A stretch of DNA of 64,000 nucleotides from a bacterium Scap17 (GCA_013376735.1 VINJ01000001.1:1674001-1738000), one strand, 5' to 3'. Counted from the first letter of the stretch, positions 8,395 through 16,675 are shown. The notes: generated by a model not told the origin, from the letters alone. Made by a program: numbers and translations.

Positions 8395-9666
8395 TCAGTT
8401 CACCTCTTGAAGATCGCGTGCCCGCTGTGGCGTCGAAGCCTCATCGAGGGGCGGCAGGTCCAGCACCTGACGCAGGCGCGGGTGGAGGGCCAGTGACTCG
8501 AGCTCAAGGCGCTCGCCCGCAGTGATTGACGGGCCGTGCAGAACGGCGAAGCGCTGGTCCGACGTTGCGCCGGGGCCGAAACCGTGCGTGGAGACATAGC
8601 CGGGCGCCGCCACCAGCTCCGCGTGATGGGCATGCTTGCAGGCGGGTTCGAAGCTCATGCCCGGCGGTGCCTGATAGAGCTGGATATGCCTCACGTCCGG
8701 GGGCAGGAAGTCGGCCGGCTCGAGCGGCGTGACGCCGAACTCGGCCAGGCGCGCGGCCTGCTCGCGTTGGCGTTCGTCATCGTCACAGGCCACCAGCAGC
8801 AGGCCACCATCACATTGCAGCGCGACATCCGGTAGAAGGCGGTCTGCCACCAGTGCCCGCTGTACCGGGGCATGACCATGATCACTGAAGACACACAGGT
8901 GGTAGGTCTCGCGCTTGTTGATGGCTTCAAGGCCGGCCAGCAGGCTGCCGAGCTGGGCATCGACCATCATCAGGGCACCATCGACCAGGGCGTCATCATT
9001 GCCATGCACATGCAGGCAGTAATCGGGGGTGTTGAGTTCGAGCAGCACCAGCTCAGGCGTTTCGCGCTCGATCAGCGACAGCGCCTCGTTGAGCAGTTGC
9101 TGGTCATTGCTCATCGCGCGCATCAGGGCGTCATTGCGGGCATCCCAGTGATTCAGGCGCGGCGCGGTCATGCCCTTGGCGCGCAGGTCACCTTCCTCCC
9201 ACCAGGGCGACAGATACCAGTCGCAGCTCTCGGGGCGGGCCAGCCCGAAGCCGAGGCTGGCCACCCGCAGTCCTGCCGCGCGCGCGGCCTCGAGCAGGGT
9301 CTCGCCACGCAGGTCCTCGACCCTTGCTGGACGAAAATGCTCTGCAGTGGCGCTGGCGCCTGTGGCGTGACGGTCGCTATCGGTCTCAGCCCCTGTAACA
9401 GACGCAAACTCCACCTCAGAACCGGGGCAATGGATGCCGTTGGAATAGATACCGTTTGAGTAGATGCCGTGCACCTGAGCCGGTTGCCCGGTCAGGACAC
9501 CCGCTCGCGCGGGCATCGAATTGGCATTGGTATCGGCACCCAGGCGCTCGATCAGCAGGCCGTCTCTGGCCAGGGCGTCGAGATGCGGCAGACGCGCCCG
9601 CGTCTCGGCGAAGCGCTGACTGCTGATGCCGTCCATCAGAATCAGGATCAAGCCAGGGCGGGACAT
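8395..9666 (-). CDS. Alkaline phosphatase superfamily phosphodiesterase/pyrophosphatase-like hydrolase
   Basis: A 423-residue protein of the type I phosphodiesterase/nucleotide pyrophosphatase branch, which also contains phosphonoacetate hydrolase. Likely two-zinc ligands and nucleophile are visible: D12 in LILILMDG, S50 in NANSMPARAGVLTG, the PDYCLHVHG Asp/His pair, SDHGH, and THGFGPG near the C-terminus. There is no signal peptide, so it should act in the cytosol on an imported phosphoester or phosphonate. Its start overlaps the stop of the binding-protein gene by one base (TGATG), and it lies inside a transporter operon. The exact substrate is unknown. Residues GIYSNGIYSNG are a small internal duplication. 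Confidence 0.82.
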   Translation of the reverse strand: MSRPGLILILMDGISSQRFAETRARLPHLDALARDGLLIERLGADTNANSMPARAGVLTGQPAQVHGIYSNGIYSNGIHCPGSEVEFASVTGAETDSDRHATGASATAEHFRPARVEDLRGETLLEAARAAGLRVASLGFGLARPESCDWYLSPWWEEGDLRAKGMTAPRLNHWDARNDALMRAMSNDQQLLNEALSLIERETPELVLLELNTPDYCLHVHGNDDALVDGALMMVDAQLGSLLAGLEAINKRETYHLCVFSDHGHAPVQRALVADRLLPDVALQCDGGLLLVACDDDERQREQAARLAEFGVTPLEPADFLPPDVRHIQLYQAPPGMSFEPACKHAHHAELVAAPGYVSTHGFGPGATSDQRFAVLHGPSITAGERLELESLALHPRLRQVLDLPPLDEASTPQRARDLQEVN

Positions 9667-11165
9667 CAGCTCTCTCCCTGCTTGTCGACCTGGTGCCAGC
9701 GAATCGCGAAGTGTTCGACTGCCGGGATATGCACCTCACGCTTCATGACGCGGTTGTTGTTGAGGTGGAAGGGAATCAGCGTCGCGCCGGTCTCGGTCAG
9801 CAGCGCCTGGGCCTGGTGATAGAGCTCGGTGCGCGCTTCGTCATCCAGGGTGGCGCGCGCCTTGGCGAGCAGGGCATCGAATTCGGGATTCTGGTAGGCC
9901 GACTCGTTCCAGTTGGCCTCGCTCTGGAAGATCTCGTTGAGCACCTGATCGGTCGGGCGCTGGCCCCAGGCTGTGGTGAAGGCCGGCTTCTTCATCCAGG
10001 CGGTGTTCCAGTAATCCGCCGCGGGCACGTTGTGCACGTTGACGGTGATGCCGGCCTCGGCTGCCTGACGCTGGTAGAGCTCCGCCATCGGGCGGAAGTA
10101 GTTGTCGACGCCGCTGGTGTAGACGTCGATCTCCAGCCCATCGGCATACCCCGCGTCGCTCAACAGGCTGCGGGCGGTGTCGAGGTCCTGCGGGCATTGC
10201 TGTGCCAGCTTGTACTGATCGCCATTCCAGACCGGGTTGTCACAGGTAATGGTGGCGCCGCCCTTGCCGAACAGCAGGTTGACCATCTCTTCACGGTCGG
10301 CCACCAGACGCAGCGCACGGCGCACGCGCACATCCTGGAAGACCTCGTCGTCGGCGCGGAACACCATGCCACGCCAGTCGCCGGTGGCGATGGAGTCGTA
10401 GTGGTAGGCCGGGTTGCTGGAGAACAGGCGCAGCTGCTGGGCGTTGACGCCATTCCAGCCCGACCAGTCAATCTGGCCGGCCAGCAATGCCTGGGTGCGG
10501 GCGTTGTCATCGGGGATGCCGATCAGGTCCATGCCATCCAGCTTCGGTGCGCCTTCCCAGTAGTCAGCGAAGGCTTCGAAGGTGGTGGTGCCCTGCGGAT
10601 CGAATTCGACCAGCTTGAAGGGGCCGGTGCCGATGCCCTGCAGTGAAGTGTCGTCATCAAAGCCAGCCGGCACGATCTTGGCGCGGTAATCCATCAGCAG
10701 AATCGGCAGGTCAGCATGGGACTGGCTGAGGCGGAACACGATCTGGCCAGCCTCATTGACGCTGACGTCCTCGATGACGGACAGCGCGGCACGTGCCGGG
10801 GCATCGCGCTCGGGGTCGAGCAGACGCGTGAAGCTGTAGATGACGTCATCCGCGCTCAGCGCCTTTCCATTGTGGAAACTGACCCCGTCACGCAGCGTGA
10901 AGGTCCACTCATCGGCAGCGGGGTTGGCCTGCCACGCGGAGGCCAGGTCCGACACCGGCTCGCCCTTGCTGCCCTGACGGACCAGGCGGCTGTAGATCAG
11001 CTGGTTGGCCGAGTAGAAGCGCGTCGGGGAGATGGGGTCCAGCGACTCCTTGCCACTGAACTCGACCCAATGCGGGGTGCGCAGTGTCTCGGCATGGGCC
11101 AGCTGGGGGACGGCAAGTTGGGCAAGCGCGGCAAGGCCGATGGCAGCGATCAAGGGCTTCTTCAT
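9666..11165 (-). CDS. Periplasmic substrate-binding protein (SBP family 5, DppA-like)
   Basis: A 499-residue extracytoplasmic binding protein with a signal peptide of about 25 residues (cleavage near QLAHA-ETL). Typical family 5 features include DPISPTRFYSANQLIYSRLV, TFTLRDGVSFHNGKALSADD and YSFTRLLDPE. First gene of the transporter operon; the LysR gene lies upstream on the same strand. Family 5 proteins bind peptides but also nickel chelates, opines and other polar compounds, so peptide specificity should not be assumed. The neighbouring phosphodiesterase and TmpAB-like genes suggest a phosphorus-containing ligand. Confidence 0.88.
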   Translation of the reverse strand: MKKPLIAAIGLAALAQLAVPQLAHAETLRTPHWVEFSGKESLDPISPTRFYSANQLIYSRLVRQGSKGEPVSDLASAWQANPAADEWTFTLRDGVSFHNGKALSADDVIYSFTRLLDPERDAPARAALSVIEDVSVNEAGQIVFRLSQSHADLPILLMDYRAKIVPAGFDDDTSLQGIGTGPFKLVEFDPQGTTTFEAFADYWEGAPKLDGMDLIGIPDDNARTQALLAGQIDWSGWNGVNAQQLRLFSSNPAYHYDSIATGDWRGMVFRADDEVFQDVRVRRALRLVADREEMVNLLFGKGGATITCDNPVWNGDQYKLAQQCPQDLDTARSLLSDAGYADGLEIDVYTSGVDNYFRPMAELYQRQAAEAGITVNVHNVPAADYWNTAWMKKPAFTTAWGQRPTDQVLNEIFQSEANWNESAYQNPEFDALLAKARATLDDEARTELYHQAQALLTETGATLIPFHLNNNRVMKREVHIPAVEHFAIRWHQVDKQGES

Positions 11166-11181
11166 GTCAGGCTCCAGGCAA

Positions 11182-11245
11182 GGGCGACGGTCAGGGACGG
11201 TAGTCAGGGACAGTGGTCAGGGGCGGTCGTCAGGTACGGTCATCA
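11182..11245. repeat. 13-bp imperfect tandem repeats upstream of the binding-protein gene
   Basis: Four consecutive 13-base units (GGGACGGTAGTCA, GGGACAGTGGTCA, GGGGCGGTCGTCA, GGTACGGTCATCA) plus a partial leading copy lie in the 5' untranslated region, starting about 17 bases before the start codon of the binding-protein gene. They are in phase with each other and degenerate. They could be a regulator array or slippage-derived DNA. Confidence 0.75.
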
Positions 11246-11432
11246 GTGACAGCAAGCAGGTTCCGCAAAACCGGGTCAGGCCGACAGGCAGGCCGTTGGA
11301 TGGCTCATGGCGCAGCCCGCCGGGACGGTCGAACTGCGTCAACGCTGTCGTCTTGAGGCGTCATCTTTGGTGCAGATGATGACGTTTCCGTGACAGATGC
11401 CAGCCGTTGGCCGCAACAAAAACTGCGACTGT

Positions 11433-11451
11433 GCCTTAGAAATTCTGAGGC
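11433..11451. promoter_or_regulatory. Candidate LysR operator upstream of the transporter operon
   Basis: GCCTTAGAAATTCTGAGGC is a dyad with 8-base arms and one G:T-type mismatch, about 270 bases upstream of the binding-protein start. Its right half, continued as CTGAGGCTCGC (11445-11455), recurs as CTAAGGCTCGC at 12596-12606 before the TmpA-like gene. Assignment as the operator of the LysR protein encoded next to it is inference. Confidence 0.4.
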
Positions 11452-11470
11452 TCGCGTCTTGCTGCCCGTG

Positions 11471-12451
11471 CTAGCGGGGCTGAGAGGGCAACTCGCTGGT
11501 GACAGGATTGGCCTGAGAGGTGTGCATGGTGCTGCGCAACCAGGCACAGAAATCGTTGACCGCCGGGGCATGGCGGCGTTCTGGAGACACCAGCAGGTAC
11601 TGACTGCTGGTGCTGGGCATGCGCAAGGCGTGCGCCAGTTGCAGGCGTCCGTTCTTGATCAGATCCATCACGAAGGACTGGCGGACGAGCAGGAAGCCGT
11701 GCCCCTCGAGTGCCGCGGCAATCGCCAGACTGGCATTGCCGAACTTGAGACCGGCCGGCGGGATGTGGCCACGAAACTTCTGCAGGCGGAACCAGTCCAG
11801 CCAGCTTTCGCGGTAGCCGATGCACTCGATTCTGGGCGCACGGGCCAGATCGTCGAGTGGACTCGCGGGTGAGGCGTTGGGGGCGAGGGAGGAGTGCAGG
11901 AAGGTGGGGCTTGCCACGACGACCCACTGCTCATCGGCCAGTTTCTCGTACTCGCGCCCGCACCAGCCGCCGTAGCCATTGATGATCTCGATATCGACAT
12001 CGGGCTGCTCGTCCGGGAGTACCTGATTGTGTGGCAGCACCGTGACCTGGATGTTCGGATGCAGCCGCTGGAAGTCCTTGAGCCTGGGGATCAGCCAGTA
12101 TTCGACGAAGCTGTGATTGGAGCGCAGCGTCAGGCTTTGTTGCTCATCGTGCTGGAAGAGGGTGGCGGTACCGCGCTTGAGGGTCTCGAACACGCCACTG
12201 ACCAGCGGCAGATAGGCATGCGCCTCATCAGTCAGCTCGATGCGATTGCCGCGGCGAACGAACAGGCTGACTTCAAGAAAGTCTTCCAGCTGCTTGACGC
12301 GCTGACTGACGGCGCCCTGGGTAATGCACAGTTCGGCGGCGGCGCGGGTCAGGCTGCCGAGGCGGGCGGTGGCCTCGAAGGCGGTCAGGGCATTGAAGGG
12401 GGGCAGGCGCTGAGCGAGGCGCTGGGAAGGGTGATAGGCAGGACGCGACAT
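11471..12451 (-). CDS. LysR-family transcriptional regulator (GcvA-like)
   Basis: A 326-residue LysR regulator. The N-terminal winged HTH (LPPFNALTAFEATARLGSLT, then AAELCITQGAVSQRVKQLED) is followed by a periplasmic-binding-like effector domain. The start MSRPAYHPSQ at 12451 has GGAG eight bases upstream; the frame extends 32 codons further but that segment is low complexity. It lies between the transporter operon (same strand) and the divergent TmpA/TmpB-like genes, so it is the obvious candidate to control both. Confidence 0.88.
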   Translation of the reverse strand: MSRPAYHPSQRLAQRLPPFNALTAFEATARLGSLTRAAAELCITQGAVSQRVKQLEDFLEVSLFVRRGNRIELTDEAHAYLPLVSGVFETLKRGTATLFQHDEQQSLTLRSNHSFVEYWLIPRLKDFQRLHPNIQVTVLPHNQVLPDEQPDVDIEIINGYGGWCGREYEKLADEQWVVVASPTFLHSSLAPNASPASPLDDLARAPRIECIGYRESWLDWFRLQKFRGHIPPAGLKFGNASLAIAAALEGHGFLLVRQSFVMDLIKNGRLQLAHALRMPSTSSQYLLVSPERRHAPAVNDFCAWLRSTMHTSQANPVTSELPSQPR

Positions 12452-12595
12452 GCAGAACTCCAGCTTGACTGAGCCAGTCGCCGCATCGGCGGCTGGTGCT
12501 GAAGCCATGACTGCAGATCCTGCCGCGGCACGCGGCCGGGCGTTCATTCTTGCAGCCGTGCATGACGATGACGTGACAGTCTGCGCGCATAAAAA

Positions 12596-12606
12596 CTAAG
12601 GCTCGC
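12596..12606. promoter_or_regulatory. Half-site shared with the transporter promoter
   Basis: CTAAGGCTCGC matches CTGAGGCTCGC (11445-11455) at 10 of 11 positions and lies in the 310-base divergent region between the LysR and TmpA-like genes. A common regulator is inferred. No other clear element was seen in 12452-12761 apart from the AGGAAG ribosome binding site. Confidence 0.35.
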
Positions 12607-12761
12607 CGCCAGAAAGTCTCGCTATGGTCACGGGTCTGCGTTCACTAGCATGGCGGGCATCCACTGGCGGAGCGCTCGTTTGACATGAGCCTTTGCCACA
12701 CCCGTTCGTCATGCCGTGCCTTGCGGCTTGTGATCGCACTCGACAGACAGGAAGACTCTGC

Positions 12762-13859
12762 ATGCCTCGCCTCGCGTTTGACGCCGAACAGCTTCACCTG
12801 ACTCTGGATGATGGCCAGACCCTTGCCCAGCATGTGCTGTGGCTGCAAGACCACGACCCCGCCCGTCGCCATGCCAATGGCCAGCGTCTGGACAGTGTGC
12901 TCGACCTCGACTGGGACGCCGCCATCAGCGAGGCGGCGCTTGAGGAGGGCGACGTCCTGCGAGTGACACTGAGCAATGCACGCGAGATTCGCTACGGCGT
13001 CGATGAGCTGGCCGCCTTGAGCACCGGCTTCCCCGATGAGCGCAGCAGTGCGCACAAGACACTGTGGCAGGGCAGCGAGTTCTCGGTCGCCCGGGTCGAG
13101 TGGGCCGATGTCATCGCCGGGGGAGAGGCACGTCGCAAGGCACTGGCCTGGGTCCGTGACACCGGGGTGGTGTGCCTGCGTGGCGTGCCCGTCGAGCCGG
13201 GCAAGGTGCTCGAGGTAATCGAGCAGTTCGGGTATGTGCGCGAAACCAATTACGGCAAGCTGTTCGATGTCCGCACCGAGGTCTCGCCGAGCAATCTCGC
13301 CTTCAGCAATCTCGGGCTCGGGGCGCATACCGACAATCCCTATCGCGATCCGGCGCCGAGCATTCAGCTGCTGCATTGCCTGAGCAACGAGGTGGAAGGC
13401 GGCCAGACCCTGCTGGTGGATGGCTTCGCCGCCGCCGAGCGCCTGCGCGAACTGGCGCCCGAGAGTTTCGCGCTGCTGACGCGCACGCGGGTGCCGTTCC
13501 GCTTCCATGACGCGGACCATGCCGATCTCAGAAGCTGGGTGCCGTTCATCGAGACCGACCACAAGGGCAACATCCGCCAGGTGCGTTACAACAACCGCTC
13601 CATCGCCTCGCTGCCGCTGCCGCTTGAGGCGCAACGCGCCTTCTATCGTGCCTATCACGACTGGGCGCGCGTGATCGGCCAGCCGGAGCAGGCAACGCGC
13701 CTGCGCCTTGCCCCGGGGGACTGCCTGCTGTTCGACAACAGTCGCGTGATGCACGCCCGTACTGCCTTCGTGGCCGGTGGTAATCGTCATCTGCAGGGCG
13801 CCTACGCCGATCTCGACAGCCTGTATTCCACTCTCAACCTGCTGGAGAACGCCCGATGA
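12762..13859 (+). CDS. tmpA: 2-oxoglutarate/Fe(II) dioxygenase, TmpA-like (2-trimethylaminoethylphosphonate hydroxylase)
   Basis: A 365-residue protein with the gamma-butyrobetaine-hydroxylase layout: an N-terminal DUF971-like domain (about 1-85) and a C-terminal TauD domain. The iron triad appears as H189-x-D191 (GAHTDNPYRDP) and distal H331 (SRVMHARTAF). TmpA hydroxylates 2-(trimethylamino)ethylphosphonate. The assignment rests mainly on the downstream HD-domain gene, with which it overlaps by 4 bases (ATGA); without that partner gamma-butyrobetaine hydroxylase would be equally likely. The N-terminal domain shows no cysteine zinc site. Start at 12762 follows CAGGAAG; a longer frame from 12693 lacks support. 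Confidence 0.72.
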   Translation: MPRLAFDAEQLHLTLDDGQTLAQHVLWLQDHDPARRHANGQRLDSVLDLDWDAAISEAALEEGDVLRVTLSNAREIRYGVDELAALSTGFPDERSSAHKTLWQGSEFSVARVEWADVIAGGEARRKALAWVRDTGVVCLRGVPVEPGKVLEVIEQFGYVRETNYGKLFDVRTEVSPSNLAFSNLGLGAHTDNPYRDPAPSIQLLHCLSNEVEGGQTLLVDGFAAAERLRELAPESFALLTRTRVPFRFHDADHADLRSWVPFIETDHKGNIRQVRYNNRSIASLPLPLEAQRAFYRAYHDWARVIGQPEQATRLRLAPGDCLLFDNSRVMHARTAFVAGGNRHLQGAYADLDSLYSTLNLLENAR

Positions 13860-14431
13860 TCACGCAGCCTGCCAACGCCGAGGGGATCGTCGGCCTGATC
13901 GAGGACATCTTCGCCCTGCACGGTGCGGACTCCTATCTGGGTGAGGAGGTGACCATGGCCGAGCACATGCTGCAGGCGGCGCATCTGGCCGAGCAGCAAG
14001 GGGAACCCGAGTCGGTGATTCTGGCCGCCTTGCTGCATGACGTGGGGCATTACGCCAATGCGCTGCCGCCGGAGGTCTTGATGAACGGCCAGGACAATCG
14101 TCATCAGGTCAGCGGTGCCGACTGGTTGGCGCGCTTCTTCCCGGCCGAGATCGTCGAGCCGGTACGCCAGCACGTGGCGGCCAAGCGTTATCTGGTCGTG
14201 GTGGAACCGAGCTATCGTGCTTGTCTGTCACAGGCCTCGCTGGATAGCCTGGCCCTGCAGGGCGGGGCGATGGAGCCGCACGAGGCCGCGGCCTTTGCCC
14301 AGCTGCCCCAGCTTGCGGCCATTCTCAAGGTGCGACGCCTGGATGATGCCGCCAAGGTGGCCGGCATGCAGACGCCGGACTTCGCTCACTACAAGCCGAT
14401 GCTTCAGCGCTGGGTGCTGGCGGTGGGATGA
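13856..14431 (+). CDS. tmpB: HD-domain mixed-valent diiron oxygenase, TmpB/PhnZ-like
   Basis: A 191-residue HD-domain protein. Metal ligands expected for the PhnZ/TmpB oxygenases are visible: H37, H61-D62 (LLHDVGHY), H83, H106 and D163/D164. The Tyr/Glu pair of the substrate lid (Y27, E30 in SYLGEE) is present too, which separates these oxygenases from ordinary HD phosphohydrolases. TmpB cleaves the hydroxylated phosphonate to phosphate and glycine betaine; PhnZ does the same for the 2-aminoethylphosphonate product. The ATGA overlap with the TmpA-like gene implies coupled translation. Betaine is a useful osmolyte for a halophile, which fits the inferred host. Confidence 0.75.
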   Translation: MITQPANAEGIVGLIEDIFALHGADSYLGEEVTMAEHMLQAAHLAEQQGEPESVILAALLHDVGHYANALPPEVLMNGQDNRHQVSGADWLARFFPAEIVEPVRQHVAAKRYLVVVEPSYRACLSQASLDSLALQGGAMEPHEAAAFAQLPQLAAILKVRRLDDAAKVAGMQTPDFAHYKPMLQRWVLAVG

Positions 14432-14447
14432 CAGGCTTTCCGGCATC

Positions 14448-15350
14448 TCAGTCCTGTTGGACATCCCAATAGGGCGGGCTGCCGAAGTATTCGGAGAAGT
14501 AGTCCAGAAAGGCGCGCACCTTGGGTGCCAGCTGGCGGTTGCTGGGATAGACCGCCCAGATGCCCGTCTCGCTGATCAAGGGCGTCTCGGGTAGCACCTC
14601 TACCAGGCTACCTTCGGCCAGGTGGCGGTAAATGCTCCATGTCGAGGACAGGGTGATGCCCAGGCCGGCGGCGCAGGCGTCGCGAACGGCTTCGCCATTG
14701 TCGGTGCGGATGCGTCCCTTGACGCGAATCGGTTCGACGCCGTTCTCGCATTGAAAGCACCACTGGTCCATGCCGATCAGGGTCAGGCATTCGTGTTCGT
14801 GCAGCCTCGAGGGATGCGTTGGAGTGCCATGGCGCGCGAGATAGTCCGGCGAGGCGCACAGAATGCGCTTGTCCGGTGCCAGGCGCCGCGCGATCAGACT
14901 GGAATCCTTGAGGGCGGAGTTGCGGATGGCGATGTCAAAGCCGCCCTCGACCAGATCGACGATGGTGTCGGTCAGGCGCAGGTCCAGCTCCAGATCAGGG
15001 TAGCGTTCGAGAAAGCCGGCCAGACCCGGCACCAGGTGCATACGCCCGAAGGAGGCGGAAGCGGTGATGCGCAAGGTACCGCTGGGGGAGGTCGTGCCGA
15101 CGCCGACGGCAGCTCGCGCGGCCTCGGCGCTGATCAGCACCTCCTCGGCGTGGGGGAGAAAGGCGCGACCTTCTTCGCTCAGTGCCACATGCCGCGTGGT
15201 GCGATGCAACAGGCGCACCCCCAGGCTGTCCTCAAGCTTGCGCAGGTGAGAGCTGGCGACGGCGGGTGACAGTCCCAGGTCCTCGCCGGCCTGGCTGATA
15301 CTGTTCACGGCGGCGAGACGGACGAACAGCTTCAGGTGCTCAAGATTCAT
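14448..15350 (-). CDS. LysR-family transcriptional regulator
   Basis: A 300-residue LysR protein with an N-terminal HTH (NLEHLKLFVRLAAVNSISQA, then GEDLGLSPAVASSHLRKLED) and an effector-binding domain of the CrgA/DmlR type. Start chosen at MNLEHLKLF (15350); the frame is open 20 codons further. It is divergent from the quinone oxidoreductase gene, with tandem repeats and a dyad between them, so control of that gene and possibly itself is likely. Ends 16 bases from the convergent TmpB-like gene. Confidence 0.88.
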   Translation of the reverse strand: MNLEHLKLFVRLAAVNSISQAGEDLGLSPAVASSHLRKLEDSLGVRLLHRTTRHVALSEEGRAFLPHAEEVLISAEAARAAVGVGTTSPSGTLRITASASFGRMHLVPGLAGFLERYPDLELDLRLTDTIVDLVEGGFDIAIRNSALKDSSLIARRLAPDKRILCASPDYLARHGTPTHPSRLHEHECLTLIGMDQWCFQCENGVEPIRVKGRIRTDNGEAVRDACAAGLGITLSSTWSIYRHLAEGSLVEVLPETPLISETGIWAVYPSNRQLAPKVRAFLDYFSEYFGSPPYWDVQQD

Positions 15351-15463
15351 GCGTGTTTCCTCATTTGCGTCGACTCGCGTGGCTCCCGATGACGAAAGGC
15401 ACGCCAGCAACGGCTTGGCGCAACGTTCGTGACGTCCACTACGCCCAATACATCCAACAAGCT

Positions 15464-15496
15464 CAATACGCCCAATACGCCCAATACGCCCAATAC
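15464..15496. repeat. 9-bp tandem repeat CAATACGCC in a divergent promoter region
   Basis: Three exact CAATACGCC units followed by a truncated CAATAC, with looser related copies (ACGCCCAATACATCCAAC) just before. It lies between the LysR start and the quinone oxidoreductase promoter. Confidence 0.8.
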
Positions 15497-15510
15497 TTTC
15501 AATAAAACCA

Positions 15511-15530
15511 ATAAACTGATTGTAGTTTAT
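15511..15530. promoter_or_regulatory. Dyad operator candidate for the LysR regulator
   Basis: ATAAACT-GATTGT-AGTTTAT is a perfect 7-base inverted repeat with a 6-base spacer, followed by a further GTTTAT. It sits 65 bases before the quinone oxidoreductase start. LysR proteins typically bind such T-rich/A-rich dyads near divergent promoters; binding here is inferred. Confidence 0.55.
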
Positions 15531-15594
15531 CGCCGTTTATCATTCAGGCTTATGACAACTATGCTGGCTCCACATCCACGCAGGAGACAGACTC

Positions 15595-16581
15595 ATGAAA
15601 GCGATGCTCGTCAAATCATTCGGTGGTCCCGAGGTGTTCGAAGCGGCGGAAATCGCCAAGCCCCAAGCGGCGGCAGGTCAGGTACTGGTGCGCATCGCCG
15701 CCACCAGCATCAATACCGTCGACACCATGATTCGCCAGATGGGCCCTGAGCTGCCGCTGTCTCCGGCGCTGCCGGCGCTGCTGGGCATGGACTTCGCCGG
15801 TACTGTCGAAGCCGTGGGCGAGGACGTCGAAGGCTACGCCATCGGGGATGAAGTCTATGGCTGTGCTGGTGGCCTGGCGGACCTTCCGGGCACGCTGGCC
15901 GAGTACATCGCCGCTGATGTCCGCCTGATCGCCCACAAGCCGAAGTCCCTGAGCATGGTGGAAGCCGCGGCGTTGCCGCTGGTCGGCATCACGGCCTACG
16001 AAGGACTCAAGCGCGCCAACATCGAGGCCGGTCAGAAGGTGCTGGTTCACGGTGGTGCGGGTGGCGTGGGTCACATCGCCATCCAGTTGGCCCGTCACTT
16101 CGGCGCCGACGTCGCCTCTACCGTCGGGCGTGATGAGCACGAGACGCTGGTCGAAGGGCTGGGTGCCAGTGCCATCAATTACCGCAATGAGCAGGTCGCC
16201 GACTATGTGGCCAAGCACACCGACGGCAAGGGCTTCGACATCGTGTTCGACTCCGTCGGTGGCGCCAACCTGCCGACCTCCTTCGAGGCTGCGGCACTCA
16301 ACGGCCATGTCTCGACGACCGTGTCCTTCATGGAAATCGACCTGACCACCGCGCACTTCAAGGGGCTGTCACTGCATGTCGTCTTCATGCTGATCCCGAT
16401 GCTGCATGACTTCCGTCGTCAGGAGCATCACGAGATTCTGGCCGACATGGCGCGTATCGCCGATGCGGGTGCACTCAAGCCGATCATCGACGACAAGGTC
16501 TTCCCGCTTGCGGAAGTGGGCCAGGCGCATGCCCGTCTGGGTAGCGGCCAGGCCACCGGCAAGGTCATCGTCGAGGTCTGA
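15595..16581 (+). CDS. Zinc-independent alcohol dehydrogenase/quinone oxidoreductase (MDR family)
   Basis: A 328-residue medium-chain reductase. It has an N-terminal GroES-like domain (about 1-125) and a Rossmann domain with VLVHGGAGGVGHIAIQLA as the NAD(P)H-binding loop. The structural and catalytic zinc cysteines are missing, as expected for quinone oxidoreductases. Ribosome binding site CAGGAGA. Likely reduces quinones or enals with NADPH in the cytosol. Probably co-transcribed with the SDR 134 bases downstream, with a long stem-loop between them. Confidence 0.88.
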   Translation: MKAMLVKSFGGPEVFEAAEIAKPQAAAGQVLVRIAATSINTVDTMIRQMGPELPLSPALPALLGMDFAGTVEAVGEDVEGYAIGDEVYGCAGGLADLPGTLAEYIAADVRLIAHKPKSLSMVEAAALPLVGITAYEGLKRANIEAGQKVLVHGGAGGVGHIAIQLARHFGADVASTVGRDEHETLVEGLGASAINYRNEQVADYVAKHTDGKGFDIVFDSVGGANLPTSFEAAALNGHVSTTVSFMEIDLTTAHFKGLSLHVVFMLIPMLHDFRRQEHHEILADMARIADAGALKPIIDDKVFPLAEVGQAHARLGSGQATGKVIVEV

Positions 16582-16638
16582 TACCGAGACCGAAAGCCCC
16601 ATTGGCAGGATCATCCTGACACTGCGCTGGCACAGATG

Positions 16639-16675
16639 AACGACAGGGTGTGGCCTTACGGCACACCCTGTCGTT
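16639..16675 (+). terminator. Long stem-loop between the oxidoreductase and SDR genes
   Basis: Perfect 14-base arms AACGACAGGGTGTG and CACACCCTGTCGTT around a 9-base loop. No T-run follows, so it may be a partial terminator, an mRNA-stabilising stem or a protein-binding palindrome. Confidence 0.6.

Noticed and set aside
7440-8525. 361-codon Gln/His-rich plus-strand frame across the permease gene
   Set aside because: Composition typical of a shadow; the permease on the other strand is certain.
15441-15498. Possible CRISPR-like repeats
   Set aside because: Units are 9 bases, directly adjacent and without spacers; no cas genes in the window.
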